Assembly (NCBI RefSeq): GCF_014695575.1
Contig: NZ_JACJOO010000042.1
Span: forward strand, 1-64,000
Origin: Leptolyngbya sp. FACHB-8
GTDB lineage: Bacteria; Cyanobacteriota; Cyanobacteriia; Elainellales; Elainellaceae
Length of the DNA stretch: 64,000 nucleotides
Direction of reading: 5' to 3'
In this document: piece by piece, positions 1 to 10,288 of the stretch
Layout: every line of letters begins with the position of its first letter
Numbering within the stretch: the stretch's first letter is position 1
Program-made: the position numbers and the translations under genes
The notes under the pieces: generated by a model
Told to the model about the DNA's origin: nothing
What the model saw: the letters and a program-made list of their open reading frames with translations, nothing else
The model's database searches: none

Positions 1-1570
<1,570 letters not shown>

Positions 1571-1591
1571 TCCTTAGTTCTGGTTCATTTT

Positions 1592-1619
1592 AGAGGTCCC
1601 CTTCGGGGGGCCTCTTTTC
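1592..1619 (+). terminator. Rho-independent terminator of psbDC
   Basis: A GC-rich stem (agaggtcccc / ggggggcctct with one offset) closes on a TTCG loop and runs into TTTTCT, 21 bp after the psbC stop. This is the textbook intrinsic terminator form. Confidence 0.9.
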
Positions 1620-1775
1620 TATACCGGTATTTTGTTAGGTGTGTGAAACACATCTAGCAAAACACCTCATTCGCGTTATGTTCCTTGCGTGGAGGCAAAT
1701 GTGTACAACCCCTGGGGGTAGTGCTTTGCCTTAAGATGGGAAATACATGAATGGCTTGTGATTAAAAACTTTGAT

Positions 1776-1943
1776 ATGAGTTACCCGGTTTGGACGCCTG
1801 ACGCTAAGGCAAAGCTCAATAACATTCCCTTTTTTGTTCGTGCCCAGGCACGTATTCGAATTGAGCAAATTGCTCGGGATGAAGAATTAGAAACTGTCAC
1901 TGCCGAATTGGTAGAAAGGGCCCGCCAGGAATTTGGGCAGTAG
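1776..1943 (+). CDS. Small PCP_red-domain protein (ChlB C-terminal-like)
   Basis: This 55-residue protein reads [20 protein letters not shown] followed by a helical segment ending [10 protein letters not shown]. The pattern matches the PCP_red domain found at the C-terminus of the ChlB subunit of light-independent protochlorophyllide reductase and as free small proteins in cyanobacteria. The ATG at 1776 precedes the domain directly; an in-frame GTG at 1758 would add six residues. The free-standing function is unknown, and no catalytic residues can be assigned. It lies 24 bp before the rhodanese gene, so the two probably share a transcript. Confidence 0.7.
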   Translation: MSYPVWTPDAKAKLNNIPFFVRAQARIRIEQIARDEELETVTAELVERARQEFGQ

Positions 1944-1967
1944 ACATTTAAACCAGGGGAAAACGTC

Positions 1968-2315
1968 ATGACAGGTCAGGAATTTGGACAAGTCAGTGTT
2001 GAAGAGCTGGCACAACGGTTAGCAGAAGACCCAGTTGACCTTCAACTGATTGATGTGCGGGAACCAGAGGAGTTGGCGATCGCCCAACTCCCCACCTTCA
2101 TCAACCTCCCCCTCAGTCAATATGGGGAATGGTCTACAAACGTTAATCAGCGCTTGAGCCCAGAAAAAGAAACCCTGGTGCTCTGCCACCATGGTGTGCG
2201 TTCTGCACAGATGTGCCAGTGGTTAGTGTCCCAAGGTTTTAGCAATGTGAAGAATATTGCGGGGGGTATCCATGCCTACTCTGTTTACGTCGATCGCTCT
2301 GTGCCTCAGTACTGA
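1968..2315 (+). CDS. Rhodanese-like domain protein
   Basis: This is a single 115-residue rhodanese domain. It has the LIDVREPEE motif near residue 30 and an active-site loop CHHGVRS around residue 73, whose Cys would carry the persulfide. Such free-standing domains transfer sulfur or act in redox signalling; the acceptor is not shown by the sequence. AGGGGA precedes the ATG by about 7 bp. Its near neighbour upstream is the small PCP_red protein, and a long hairpin follows the stop. Confidence 0.88.
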   Translation: MTGQEFGQVSVEELAQRLAEDPVDLQLIDVREPEELAIAQLPTFINLPLSQYGEWSTNVNQRLSPEKETLVLCHHGVRSAQMCQWLVSQGFSNVKNIAGGIHAYSVYVDRSVPQY

Positions 2316-2326
2316 TGGGTTTGCTG

Positions 2327-2377
2327 GATAGAGCCATGAGATTGGAGGGAAACGCCAACCAATTTCATGGCTCTATC
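2327..2377. terminator. Long hairpin after the rhodanese gene
   Basis: Inverted arms of about 19 bp (GATAGAGCCATGA... and its complement) with one mismatch flank a 13-nt centre, 12 bp after the stop codon. There is no U-tract. It belongs to the long-palindrome set described in the findings. Confidence 0.65.
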
Positions 2378-2471
2378 GAGAACGAGGGTATTCATAGATA
2401 CCCATGGACAAACCCTGAAGCGCTAAATTACGATCAGCTCACGACCTTAAAAACTATTTAAGATTTTCCGA

Positions 2472-3545
2472 ATGGATGCTCCGGTTCAGCTCAATAAACG
2501 GCAACAGCGAGTCTTAGGAGCAACAGTACGCCATTACATTGCAACGGCGCGGCCTGTTGGCTCAGAGGCCCTGGTTGAAGAGTTTCAGCCCCGCGTTAGC
2601 CCAGCTACGATTCGTAATGTAATGGGCTTCCTGGAAAAGTCTGGGTTACTATTTCAGCCCCACACCTCGGCGGGGCGGGTGCCTTCAGACAATGGTTATC
2701 GTATGTATGTGGATCATCTGGTAACGCCATCGGAGCAGGTAGCCCGTCAAATTGATGGCGTTCTTTCTAGCAAGCTGCTACCAGATGGTTACAGCCTGGA
2801 AGCTATCTTGCGAGGGGCCGCTCAAATCCTCTCGACGTTGAGTGGTTATATTTCCCTGGTGACCATGCCACGAGTTCTAGCGGCTCGCCTGCGCCATCTG
2901 CAACTGGTGCAGGTAGATCCGGGCCGGCTCATGATGATTGGCGTGTTGGATTCTTACGAAACCCAGTCCATTGTGATTGATCTGCCAGCTTCGGATAATC
3001 CCCCCGATCCTGACTTGCTGGATCGAGAGTTGCAGGTGCTTTCCAATTTCCTCAATCAACATTTACGAGGCCGTTCGCCCACAGATACGGCTACCCTCAA
3101 TTGGCGTGAATTGGGCCGTGAATTTGATCAGTATGCTGAGCTGATGCGTCATGCTCTCTCAGAAATGCATCGGCGCTCAATGGATTCTGTTGCCTCACAG
3201 ATGTTTGTAACGGGGGTTGCTGAGGTACTGCGACGTCAGCCTGAATTTGCTGAAGTGCAGCAGGTTCAGCCCATTGTCCATCTACTGGAGTCGGAACAGG
3301 AGCAACTGTGCGAGTTGATTTTTGATCCGATTCATCTTCAGAGCGATCGCCGGGTCACGATCCGCATCGGTTCTGAAAATCCCCTGGAGCCCATGAAGGG
3401 TTGCACGCTAATTTCGGCAATCTATCACTGTGGCGAAACCTCAGCAGGCAGTGTTGGAATGCTAGGGCCGACTCGAATGGTGTATGAGGATGCGATCGCT
3501 CTTGTAGAGGCTACGGCTGGCTATCTGACTGAAAGCCTTAGCTAG
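2472..3545 (+). CDS. hrcA: Heat-inducible transcription repressor HrcA
   Basis: HrcA represses chaperonin genes by binding CIRCE operators and needs GroEL for activity. The 357-residue protein starts with a winged-helix region containing LNKRQQRVLGATVRHYIATA and SPATIRNVMGFLEKSGLL, then HTSAGRVPSDNGYRMYVDHL, which is diagnostic of HrcA. The C-terminal half is the GAF-like HrcA domain ending in GMLGPTRMVYEDAIALVE. No CIRCE element (TTAGCACTC-N9-GAGTGCTAA) is seen upstream, so autoregulation is not supported here. A small stem-loop at 3559-3585 follows the stop. Confidence 0.95.
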   Translation: MDAPVQLNKRQQRVLGATVRHYIATARPVGSEALVEEFQPRVSPATIRNVMGFLEKSGLLFQPHTSAGRVPSDNGYRMYVDHLVTPSEQVARQIDGVLSSKLLPDGYSLEAILRGAAQILSTLSGYISLVTMPRVLAARLRHLQLVQVDPGRLMMIGVLDSYETQSIVIDLPASDNPPDPDLLDRELQVLSNFLNQHLRGRSPTDTATLNWRELGREFDQYAELMRHALSEMHRRSMDSVASQMFVTGVAEVLRRQPEFAEVQQVQPIVHLLESEQEQLCELIFDPIHLQSDRRVTIRIGSENPLEPMKGCTLISAIYHCGETSAGSVGMLGPTRMVYEDAIALVEATAGYLTESLS

Positions 3546-3558
3546 GTTGGCTCCTACT

Positions 3559-3585
3559 GGATGAAAAACCTCTGGTTTCCCATCC
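3559..3585 (+). terminator. Putative terminator of hrcA
   Basis: A GGATG...AAACC / GGTTT...CATCC stem-loop closes on TCT and is followed by an AT-rich stretch ending in TTTT, 14 bp after the hrcA stop. Confidence 0.5.
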
Positions 3586-3727
3586 AATTTCAATTATTTT
3601 GTGTGTGCATCGCGCATGCAGAATAACTTATGAAGATGTGCCTAATATTCTGGGTGCTGCCTAAGCAGGACGTAGAACATTAGGTGCATTTTCATATTGA
3701 ATTGGTACAGGTGTTGAGTGAAGACGT

Positions 3728-4456
3728 ATGACCTATTGCCTTGGAATTGTGACCCGCAGTGGTCTCGTCATGGGCGCTGATTCGCGAACCAATGCTGGGG
3801 TGGATTATATTTCTACCTACCGCAAGTTATTTGACTTATCGGTGCCAGGGCAGCGGGTTATTTTAATCTGCACATCAGGCAATCTCTCGATTACCCAGGC
3901 CGTTATCCATGCCCTCCATCAGGACTTAAAAATTGGCGAAAACGAAAACGTTCACTCGCTGCTAACGATGTATGAGATTGCCTGCTACATCGGCAAAAAA
4001 ATCCGCGAGATCCAGGAGACTGAGCGGCCCTGGTTGGAACGGGATCGTATTGATTACACCTGTACTCTTTTGCTGGGCGGGCAAATTCAGGGAGAACAGA
4101 CCGAGCTGTATATGATTTACAGCCAGGGCAATTGTATTCAGGCGGCTCGCGAAACCCCATTTCTCCAGATCGGTGAAACCAAGTATGGCAAGCCCATCAT
4201 GGATCGCATCCTGACCTACGAGACATCGGTAGAAGATGCTGCTAAGTGTGCCCTCCTGTCCATTGATTCAACGATGAAGTCCAATATTTCCGTTGGGCCG
4301 CCGATTAATCTGGTGATGTATCGAGCGGATAGTCTGGTCGTGAAGCATCAACTGACCTTGCAGCCGGGCGATCGCTACCTCGAAGACATCCGTAAGCAAT
4401 GGGAGCATTCGATCCGCACCGCTTTTGAACAAACTCCCGACGTCCTCTGGTATTAG
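3728..4456 (+). CDS. Proteasome-type protease of the Anbu (COG3484) family
   Basis: This 242-residue protein begins MTYCLGIVTRSGLVMGADSR. It matches the ancestral beta-subunit (Anbu) class of Ntn hydrolases, in which removal of Met exposes Thr2 as nucleophile. The expected Asp (GADSRTN) and Lys (TYRKLFDL) follow, so the protein should be catalytically competent. Known Anbu proteins assemble as open helical rings. In many bacteria the gene sits beside alpha-E, transglutaminase and ATP-grasp genes; none is present here, so it is solitary. Substrate unknown. Confidence 0.85.
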   Translation: MTYCLGIVTRSGLVMGADSRTNAGVDYISTYRKLFDLSVPGQRVILICTSGNLSITQAVIHALHQDLKIGENENVHSLLTMYEIACYIGKKIREIQETERPWLERDRIDYTCTLLLGGQIQGEQTELYMIYSQGNCIQAARETPFLQIGETKYGKPIMDRILTYETSVEDAAKCALLSIDSTMKSNISVGPPINLVMYRADSLVVKHQLTLQPGDRYLEDIRKQWEHSIRTAFEQTPDVLWY

Positions 4457-4482
4457 CTCAATACACCGCTGAGCGATAGAGG

Positions 4483-4527
4483 ATTTTGTTATGTGTGGTG
4501 TGCAAAGCCCACCACACATAACAAAAT
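4483..4527. terminator. Palindromic hairpin between convergent genes
   Basis: Two perfect 18-bp arms (4483-4500 and 4510-4527) flank a 9-nt centre containing GCAAAGC. It lies between the Anbu gene and the convergent aminopeptidase gene and could terminate both. Confidence 0.7.
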
Positions 4528-4616
4528 GCGTCACTTCTAAGGCTGGTATAAAAGTTTCAACTGGTTATGAGGACTGCGTCATAATCACAATCCCCATAGC
4601 CTACTGGTTAGGGGTT

Positions 4617-5927
4617 TTAGGACTCTAAATCCTCAATTTCCTTAGGAACGCCTGCAGTCAGCACATCATACCCCTCGGCTGTAACCAGCACATCATCTTC
4701 AATGCGGATGCCAATACCCAGCCAGCGCTCGGGTACGTCCGGTTGTCCTTCGGCAGGTTTGATGTCGGGCTTGATGTAGATACCGGGCTCCACCGTAGTT
4801 ACCTGGCCGGATTCCAGAGTGTGCGGCGTTTCACCATGTTGATAGACGCCAACATCATGCACATCCAGCCCCAACCAGTGACCTGTGCGATGCATGTAGA
4901 AAGGCTTGTACTTCTCCTCTTTGATAATTTCCTCTTTGTCTCCTTGGAGTAGCCCCAAATCCAGTAAGCCATCCACGATAACGCTAACGGCGGTGTCATG
5001 AATTTGGCTGTAGGGGTTGCCAGGATGCACCTGAGCGATCGCCTGCTTTTGAGCCTCCAGCACAATGCTGTATAGAATGCGCTGTTCCTCAGTAAAGTGC
5101 CCGCTGACGGGGAAGGTGCGAGTAATATCCGAGTTGTAGTAGCCGTAAGCGCATCCAGCATCAATCAGCAGCAACTCTCCGTCCTGCATCTGACGCGTGT
5201 TCTCGGTGTAATGGAGGATGCAGGCATTGGCTCCAGAGGCCACGATGGAGGGATAGGCCGGTCCCGATGCCCCGTTAAGCCGGAAAGTATGTTCAATCTC
5301 GGCTTGCACCTGATATTCGAAAGCGCCCGGTTTGGCGTAGGCGATCGCTCGATTATGCGCTTCTTCTGCAATTTGCGCGGCGCGACGCATCAGATCCAGC
5401 TCAGCTTGGCTTTTTAACAGGCGCATTCCATGCAAGATGGGGCCGGGGTCTTCAATGGCGATCGGGCCAGTGCCGCGCTTGGGATAGGTGGCCATAAGCC
5501 GTTGCCAGAGACGTAGCAGCTTATCGTTAAAGGAGGAATCTCGACCCAATCGATAATAGATGCGATCGGCCCCTTTCACATACTCGGATAGTTTTTCGTC
5601 CAACTCTTCGATGGAAAAGGCAGCATCGGCCCCGAAGCGTTCTTTGGCTGCTTCTACGCCAACCCGATAACCAGTCCAGGTTTCCTTGTCGGGGTCTTTG
5701 GGTTGTACAAATAAAACAAATTTGTGTTCCTCATGGTGAGGAGCTAACACAGCGACGGCTTGTGGCTCATCAAAACCCGTTAAATAGAAGAAGTCGCTGT
5801 CTTGCCGAAAGTTGTATTCCACATCATTGTGCATCACGGCCAGAGGCGCACTGCGAAACACTGCTACGCCTTTGCCGATACGAGTCATCAACTGTTCGCG
5901 TCGCTGAGCAAATTCCGAGTGATGCAT
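4617..5927 (-). CDS. pepP: Xaa-Pro aminopeptidase (M24B)
   Basis: Aminopeptidase P removes N-terminal residues that precede proline, using a dimetal site. The 436-residue protein has an N-terminal creatinase-like domain (VEYNFRQDSDFFYLTGFDEP) and a C-terminal pita-bread domain. Metal ligands are visible in LLIDAGCAYGYYNSDITRTF (two Asp), HRTGHWLGLDVHDVG (His), VEPGIYI (Glu) and GIGIRIEDDVLVT (Glu). The ATG gives MHHSEFAQRREQLM, the usual beginning. It appears to be a single-gene unit convergent with the Anbu gene. Confidence 0.94.
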   Translation of the reverse strand: MHHSEFAQRREQLMTRIGKGVAVFRSAPLAVMHNDVEYNFRQDSDFFYLTGFDEPQAVAVLAPHHEEHKFVLFVQPKDPDKETWTGYRVGVEAAKERFGADAAFSIEELDEKLSEYVKGADRIYYRLGRDSSFNDKLLRLWQRLMATYPKRGTGPIAIEDPGPILHGMRLLKSQAELDLMRRAAQIAEEAHNRAIAYAKPGAFEYQVQAEIEHTFRLNGASGPAYPSIVASGANACILHYTENTRQMQDGELLLIDAGCAYGYYNSDITRTFPVSGHFTEEQRILYSIVLEAQKQAIAQVHPGNPYSQIHDTAVSVIVDGLLDLGLLQGDKEEIIKEEKYKPFYMHRTGHWLGLDVHDVGVYQHGETPHTLESGQVTTVEPGIYIKPDIKPAEGQPDVPERWLGIGIRIEDDVLVTAEGYDVLTAGVPKEIEDLES

Positions 5928-6047
5928 GAGATGTAGAACCTACAGGATTAGGATAAAGACCAGGCCTTGATTCCCAATCCTAGCGAGTCCCCCCATAAAT
6001 AGACAAGTTGGGATAGCTGATTCTCCGCAGCGCTATGGACGGTTAAC

Positions 6048-6106
6048 GTTGGTTTGAAAAAAGGAGAGGTGGTGCATCGCACCACCTCTCCTTTTTTCAA
6101 ACCAAC
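6048..6106. terminator. Perfect 26-bp-arm palindrome capped by GCATCGC
   Basis: Arms 6048-6073 and 6081-6106 are exact complements with a 7-nt centre. The element lies downstream of the MBL-fold gene on the minus strand and upstream of pepP, so it is a plausible terminator for the former. Confidence 0.75.
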
Positions 6107-6140
6107 AGGAGAACAACCCGAACTGTTGAAGCCGTAGCCC

Positions 6141-6905
6141 TTAGAACGGGTAACTTAATACCTCAATGCGGCTTCCTTGAGAGGGTAAGCTACCCGACGA
6201 GACGGATAGAGAATCGCCTCGGCGCTGTACGGGTGTGCCACTCATCACGCTGAGAAATTCATCTAAACCTGCAATCTCGCAGGCGTTAGCATCGGCTGCC
6301 TGGGTACGGTATTGGGTTGGAATGATGATACGGGGGTTGAGAGTTTGGATAGCCTGACGGGCTTCTTCAGCGTTATAGGCTTTGGGGCCACCGCCAACGG
6401 GAACCAGTAACACATCCGGACGGCCAATGAGAATCTGTTGTTCTACTTCAATGGGGGCAGCCGCGCCTCCCAGGTGCGTAATGTTGAGCCCGCCCATATC
6501 CCAGCGCCAGATGATGTTGGTGCCAAAACGCTGGCCACCCTGGCGATCGTGGTCAATACCAATGCCTTGGATTCGCAACCCATTGATTTCATAAGCACCG
6601 GCTTCAGCTAGAAGTCGGGGGTTGCCGGGTAGTCCATCTAGTGATCCTTCATCAAATAGGCGGCTGCTAATCATCACCAGATCAGCAGATACACGCGGAG
6701 CCCGGTAACCTGCCGTACAACCAATAGGCCGGAAAGGATTAACCAGAATGCGACGGCCGCCCCCTGTGAACAGAAAACAGGTGTGCCCTAAAGATTGGAT
6801 TGTCACACCGGAAGCCTGAGCCTGAGCTCTTTGAGCCAGCAGACTAGAACCCAGGGCGGAAAATAGCCCTGCACTGGCATAGGGGATAAACTTGCGTCGC
6901 TTCAT
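6141..6905 (-). CDS. Exported MBL-fold protein with lost metal site
   Basis: The preferred ATG at 6905 is preceded by a GAGG ribosome binding site and gives 254 residues starting MKRRKFIPYASAGLFSALGS, a twin-arginine-like export signal ending near AQAQA. The mature part resembles the Lactamase_B_3/UlaG-like branch (IQSLGHTCFLFTGGGRRILV, then DLVMISSRLFDEG). The HxHxDH metal motif expected after DLVMIS is replaced by SRLFDEG, and the late strand reads IIIPTQYRT where a His is usual. It is therefore probably a non-catalytic or binding protein. An in-frame start 54 bp upstream is possible but would bury the signal. Confidence 0.75.
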   Translation of the reverse strand: MKRRKFIPYASAGLFSALGSSLLAQRAQAQASGVTIQSLGHTCFLFTGGGRRILVNPFRPIGCTAGYRAPRVSADLVMISSRLFDEGSLDGLPGNPRLLAEAGAYEINGLRIQGIGIDHDRQGGQRFGTNIIWRWDMGGLNITHLGGAAAPIEVEQQILIGRPDVLLVPVGGGPKAYNAEEARQAIQTLNPRIIIPTQYRTQAADANACEIAGLDEFLSVMSGTPVQRRGDSLSVSSGSLPSQGSRIEVLSYPF

Positions 6906-7036
6906 ACCTACCTCAACAGGAACCTGAACAGAGCGCGCAAAACGTCTGCCAGGGGACAAAACAACTATTAGCCTACAGGGGAGGGGCGATCGCCCCTCCC
7001 CTTGTGCCAGAATATAGCCGCGTCACATATACTTTG

Positions 7037-7085
7037 GTTCCGCTGGGTGTGTGGTGTGCAAAACACACCACACACCCAGCGGAAC
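7037..7085. repeat. Perfect 22-bp-arm palindrome
   Basis: Arms 7037-7058 and 7064-7085 are exact complements around CAAAA. It lies just after the trpG stop (minus strand), where it can act as terminator, and before the upstream end of the MBL-fold gene. Confidence 0.7.
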
Positions 7086-7105
7086 TAAACAGCACGAAGA
7101 AGGAG

Positions 7106-7735
7106 TTAAACTTCGCGGCTTCCTATACCAGCCAGCGCTGGAGCCTTGGGAATTGCAGAAAGGAAGTTTCTCAGCAGCTCCTTTCCAGCTTCAGTCAAGA
7201 TGCTCTCTGGGTGGAACTGTACGCCCTGGATGTGAGGGAACTCCCGGTGACGGACACCCATAATCGTGCCATCTTCTACCCAGGCTGTGATTTCCAGCAC
7301 GTCCGGGCAGGTTTCGCGCTCAATGACCAGACTATGGTAGCGAGTTGCTTGCATCGGGTTCTCGACCCCAGCAAAGACGCCCACCCCAGTGTGATGAATC
7401 GGAGAAGTTTTACCATGCATCAGTTCACCGGCTGAGGTAATGGTTCCGCCAAATACCAGACCAATGCCCTGATGCCCCAGGCAAACGCCCAGAACAGGGG
7501 TTGTCGGCCCCAACTCTCGAATGACTGTGGGAGAGATGCCAGCATCTTCTGGGCGACCCGGCCCTGGTGAAATGACGATCGCATCTGGCTTCAGACTACG
7601 AATTTCATCCAATGAGATTTGGTCGTTGCGATAGACGCGAATATCCTGGGCGACGGGCAACTCAGCACCCAGCTCTCCCAGGTATTGCACCAGATTGTAG
7701 GTAAAGCTGTCGTAATTGTCGATAACGAGAATCAT
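7106..7735 (-). CDS. trpG: Anthranilate/aminodeoxychorismate synthase glutamine amidotransferase subunit
   Basis: This class I glutamine amidotransferase releases ammonia from glutamine for anthranilate (tryptophan) or 4-amino-4-deoxychorismate (folate) synthesis. From the ATG at 7735 it is 209 residues. The triad is visible as Cys in GVCLGHQGIG and His/Glu in QFHPESILT. MILVIDNYDSFTYNLVQYLG is the family N-terminus; the open frame upstream of it is shadow sequence. It may serve both pathways (trpG/pabA). It lies 56 bp after dgkA and probably ends that operon. Confidence 0.92.
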   Translation of the reverse strand: MILVIDNYDSFTYNLVQYLGELGAELPVAQDIRVYRNDQISLDEIRSLKPDAIVISPGPGRPEDAGISPTVIRELGPTTPVLGVCLGHQGIGLVFGGTITSAGELMHGKTSPIHHTGVGVFAGVENPMQATRYHSLVIERETCPDVLEITAWVEDGTIMGVRHREFPHIQGVQFHPESILTEAGKELLRNFLSAIPKAPALAGIGSREV

Positions 7736-7791
7736 GGTGGAGGAGATCAGCAGAGAAAGGGCAAATAGTGTTGACGAAAGCCCGAATTCGA

Positions 7792-8319
7792 TTAAAGCAG
7801 GTCTAGCCGATGGAGCAGAGGGGGGAATAACAGCGAACCTGCAACTAGCACAGCGGCCAGAGCTGAGATGAGCACTGCTCCTGCAGCACAATCCTTGGCT
7901 GTTTTAGCCAGTTCGTGGTAAGTCTGCTTCACCGTCAAATCCACCACCGATTCCAGGGCGGTGTTGAGCAGTTCCATGGTGAGGACGGCACCGATAGTGA
8001 GGCCGATGACGGCAATTTCGATGGGGCTAAGGGCGAGGTAGATGCTGAGGGCGATCGCCAGAGTTCCCACTAATAGATGAATTCGAAAATTGCGCTGGGT
8101 GAAGAAAGCGTAAGTAATGCCAGACCAGGCGTATTTGAAACTCAAGAATAGACTCGGGGCAATTTGCCAGGCCAGGTCACGATTGGGCTTCGCAAATTTA
8201 GCAGCATTGGGGTGAGTCTCTTTCGAGAGTTGTTGTGTCATAGGGGCACCGATACGTTCTGTTGCGTCTGGGACAATTCCGCGGGAACCCGTGCTTTCTG
8301 AAACCTCGTACTCATCCAT
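7792..8319 (-). CDS. dgkA: Diacylglycerol kinase family membrane protein
   Basis: Prokaryotic diacylglycerol or undecaprenol kinases phosphorylate lipid alcohols at the inner membrane. The 175-residue protein has the small trimeric kinase core with RNFRIHLLVG, the catalytic stretch MELLNTALESVVDL and the following KDCAAGAVLISA, across three hydrophobic helices. A second ATG at 8241 would remove 26 poorly conserved residues and may be the true start. It sits between ybeY and trpG on the minus strand; the ybeY-dgkA pairing is common in bacteria. Confidence 0.9.
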   Translation of the reverse strand: MDEYEVSESTGSRGIVPDATERIGAPMTQQLSKETHPNAAKFAKPNRDLAWQIAPSLFLSFKYAWSGITYAFFTQRNFRIHLLVGTLAIALSIYLALSPIEIAVIGLTIGAVLTMELLNTALESVVDLTVKQTYHELAKTAKDCAAGAVLISALAAVLVAGSLLFPPLLHRLDLL

Positions 8320-8380
8320 GGCATCTTAGGGTGGACACTGAGCAGGCAATGAGCTGGAGGGAAATCCTTGGTTCAGACTA

Positions 8381-8941
8381 TCACTCATCATGGGGGTCAT
8401 CATACTGAATTTTGAGGCCCACAGTCTGTAACAAGGCTTCTTGTTCTTTTACCATGCTCTGAAAACTCGCTTCATCCGGATGATCCCATCCCAATAGATG
8501 CAGCAGGCCGTGAGTGCTCAACCAGACTAGCTCATGTTCCAGTGAATGTCCTCGTTCCTCTGCTTGTCGCTGAGCCGTTTCCACGGATATAACGACATCG
8601 CCCAGGTATAAAGGCATCTCCTCCAGCATCTCCTCGGGTTGAGGATAATCCACTTCCAGAGCCGCAAAAGCCAGCACATCGGTAGGCTGGTCTTTTTGGC
8701 GGTAACTAGCGTTCAATTCTTGAATCTCGGCATCATCAGTCAGCCGCAGGCTGAGCTCGTAGGCATTAATAGGGGATTGATCGATCTGTAAATGCGATAG
8801 CCAGGCTTCGAACCACTGTTGCCAGGTTTCCTCCTCAATGGGGCCTGCGGCACTATCGGAGTCATTTACGGCCTCGTCGTCTCCAAAAAAGGGAGCCTGG
8901 AAATTCAACTCAACCTGAAGGGGGGTATGAACTTCACTCAT
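8381..8941 (-). CDS. ybeY: Endoribonuclease YbeY (rRNA maturation factor)
   Basis: YbeY is a zinc-dependent RNase involved in 16S rRNA 3'-end maturation and ribosome quality control. The 186-residue protein carries the metal-binding motif [16 protein letters not shown] (H-x3-H-x5-H) and [13 protein letters not shown] upstream. Its start overlaps the end of the DUF3285 gene by 4 bp, so the two are translationally coupled. The N-terminus has an acidic extension of about 40 residues, commonly seen in cyanobacteria. Confidence 0.94.
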   Translation of the reverse strand: MSEVHTPLQVELNFQAPFFGDDEAVNDSDSAAGPIEEETWQQWFEAWLSHLQIDQSPINAYELSLRLTDDAEIQELNASYRQKDQPTDVLAFAALEVDYPQPEEMLEEMPLYLGDVVISVETAQRQAEERGHSLEHELVWLSTHGLLHLLGWDHPDEASFQSMVKEQEALLQTVGLKIQYDDPHDE

Positions 8942-9180
8942 CGCGTCAGGTAGGCTAGACCCACCAAAAGCAATAGCAATCCACTGGCCGTCAGGGCAAA
9001 GTGGAACAGGGACTTTCCACCTTTGCGAACCATGTTACGCATGGCTAATTTGACATAACTGGGAGGCGGCTCTGGGGCAGTATGTGGAGTAGCTTCGGCC
9101 TCGGAGGTGGTAGGCACAGGAATAGCCTGTGATTCAGATATGGGCTGTGATTCAGACATAGGTGTGGCGATTGAAGTCAT
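8938..9180 (-). CDS. DUF3285 small membrane protein
   Basis: This is an 80-residue protein with a Ser/Pro/Glu-rich N-terminus, a conserved block [20 protein letters not shown] and one C-terminal transmembrane helix ending LVGLAYLTR. The conserved block is recognised from the cyanobacterial DUF3285 family, whose function is unknown. It is the first gene of the DUF3285-ybeY-dgkA-trpG series and overlaps ybeY by 4 bp, which suggests membrane-associated coupling to rRNA processing or simply shared expression. Confidence 0.75.
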   Translation of the reverse strand: MTSIATPMSESQPISESQAIPVPTTSEAEATPHTAPEPPPSYVKLAMRNMVRKGGKSLFHFALTASGLLLLLVGLAYLTR

Positions 9181-9590
9181 GCATGGATGGAAGGGAAACC
9201 CGATCCATCTGCCCTTATTCTAGGGCGCACGTAACAAACTGTTAATCGGTCTGGGCGATCGCCCAGCCTATCCTTATTCCACGATGAGGCTTAGTAATTG
9301 CCAGTTCTAAGGAACACAAATCAAACAACTTTTTGCGGGAGTGGGCGTTTAGCCCCTACTCCCACAAAAAATGATAGGGTGTTGAATCCACAATCCTAAA
9401 TAGTTTAGAAGGGTTGTCTTTCGTGCGCTTCGTGTACGAAAGACAACCCTGAAAACAGAACTAGTGTTGCAAACACCAAATTTTGCAACATGGGGGTTTG
9501 GAGGCGAAGCCCCCAAGAAGGGGTTTTACCCCTTCACCCCTTACAAAACTTTCGTTTTGCTGTACTAGAACTGCTTATCAGACAGAAATC
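9181..9590. repeat. Intergenic region made of successive hairpins
   Basis: No gene is visible. The region holds a hairpin at 9330-9370 (GGGAGTGGGC type), one at 9410-9450 with exact 15-bp arms around a CTTCG-containing centre, and smaller GTGTTTGCAAACAC-like and GGGGGCTTCGCC-like stems at 9467-9540. They lie between the divergently facing DUF3285 leader and the end of the SH3 gene. Confidence 0.6.
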
Positions 9591-10142
9591 CTATCGCCCT
9601 GCCTGTACCCAACCGCTGGCTGTACACGTAGCAAGTCCACTACGCGGCATCGGTAAGGTCGAGAGGCACCAGTATTGGGAGCCATCGAAGACAACTCCCT
9701 CACGTACGGCCCGTAGCTCAGATATGGGTCGCCACGGCTGTGCTCCTTCCTCGTCGTAAGACTGGTAACGCGAACCTTCAACCCGTAAGCCCATACCTTG
9801 AGGGCCAACCCAGTAGATGCCCGACTGAATGGTACTGCCGGGATTGCTGGCTAAATGACGAATCAGGTCGCCCCGGAGCCAACCCTCAGCCCCAGATTCA
9901 AATCGAACATAATGCCAGGTAAAGCCATCATTGCCACGGGTTTCCCGTAGGGTTTCGATGCGATCGCCCCCACGCCCCATATAAGCAACAGACGCAGATG
10001 TACTGGGGTTGGTCCGAACGTTAACCCAGGCCCTGGCATCTCGCGTTTGCACCGTTGCCGGAGCTGCCACTGTGGGCACCTGGCCCAGGCAGCCCAATAG
10101 GAGAGCCACCATTAGACTCAATCGAGAGAGTTTTGAAATCAT
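9591..10142 (-). CDS. Secreted SH3-domain lipoprotein
   Basis: This is a 183-residue protein with a signal peptide MISKLSRLSLMVALLLGC that ends in a plausible lipobox (LLGC). The next segment is a bacterial SH3-like domain (ARAWVNVRTNPSTSASVAYM ... GFTWHYVRFESGAEGWLRGD), a fold that usually binds peptidoglycan. The C-terminal 80 residues (GIYWVGPQGMGLRVEG...) show no recognised domain but have two Cys. Probably an envelope-associated protein; partner unknown. Confidence 0.78.
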   Translation of the reverse strand: MISKLSRLSLMVALLLGCLGQVPTVAAPATVQTRDARAWVNVRTNPSTSASVAYMGRGGDRIETLRETRGNDGFTWHYVRFESGAEGWLRGDLIRHLASNPGSTIQSGIYWVGPQGMGLRVEGSRYQSYDEEGAQPWRPISELRAVREGVVFDGSQYWCLSTLPMPRSGLATCTASGWVQAGR

Positions 10143-10288
10143 GTTTTTGCTGAAATACGATCGTCAGGAGCGTACTGCTCGTTCCATGCCAGATTTTTCT
10201 AGGGGTATTTGTCATGCTGAGTTTTGGGGGCGCGCCCAAGAACCCAGCCTGGCAAAACCGCCTTTATCTCCAGCTTTTACCAGGACAC

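Noticed and set aside
2316-2471. CIRCE operator for hrcA autoregulation
   Set aside because: The inverted repeat here is unrelated to the CIRCE consensus and looks like the end-of-gene hairpin of the rhodanese gene.
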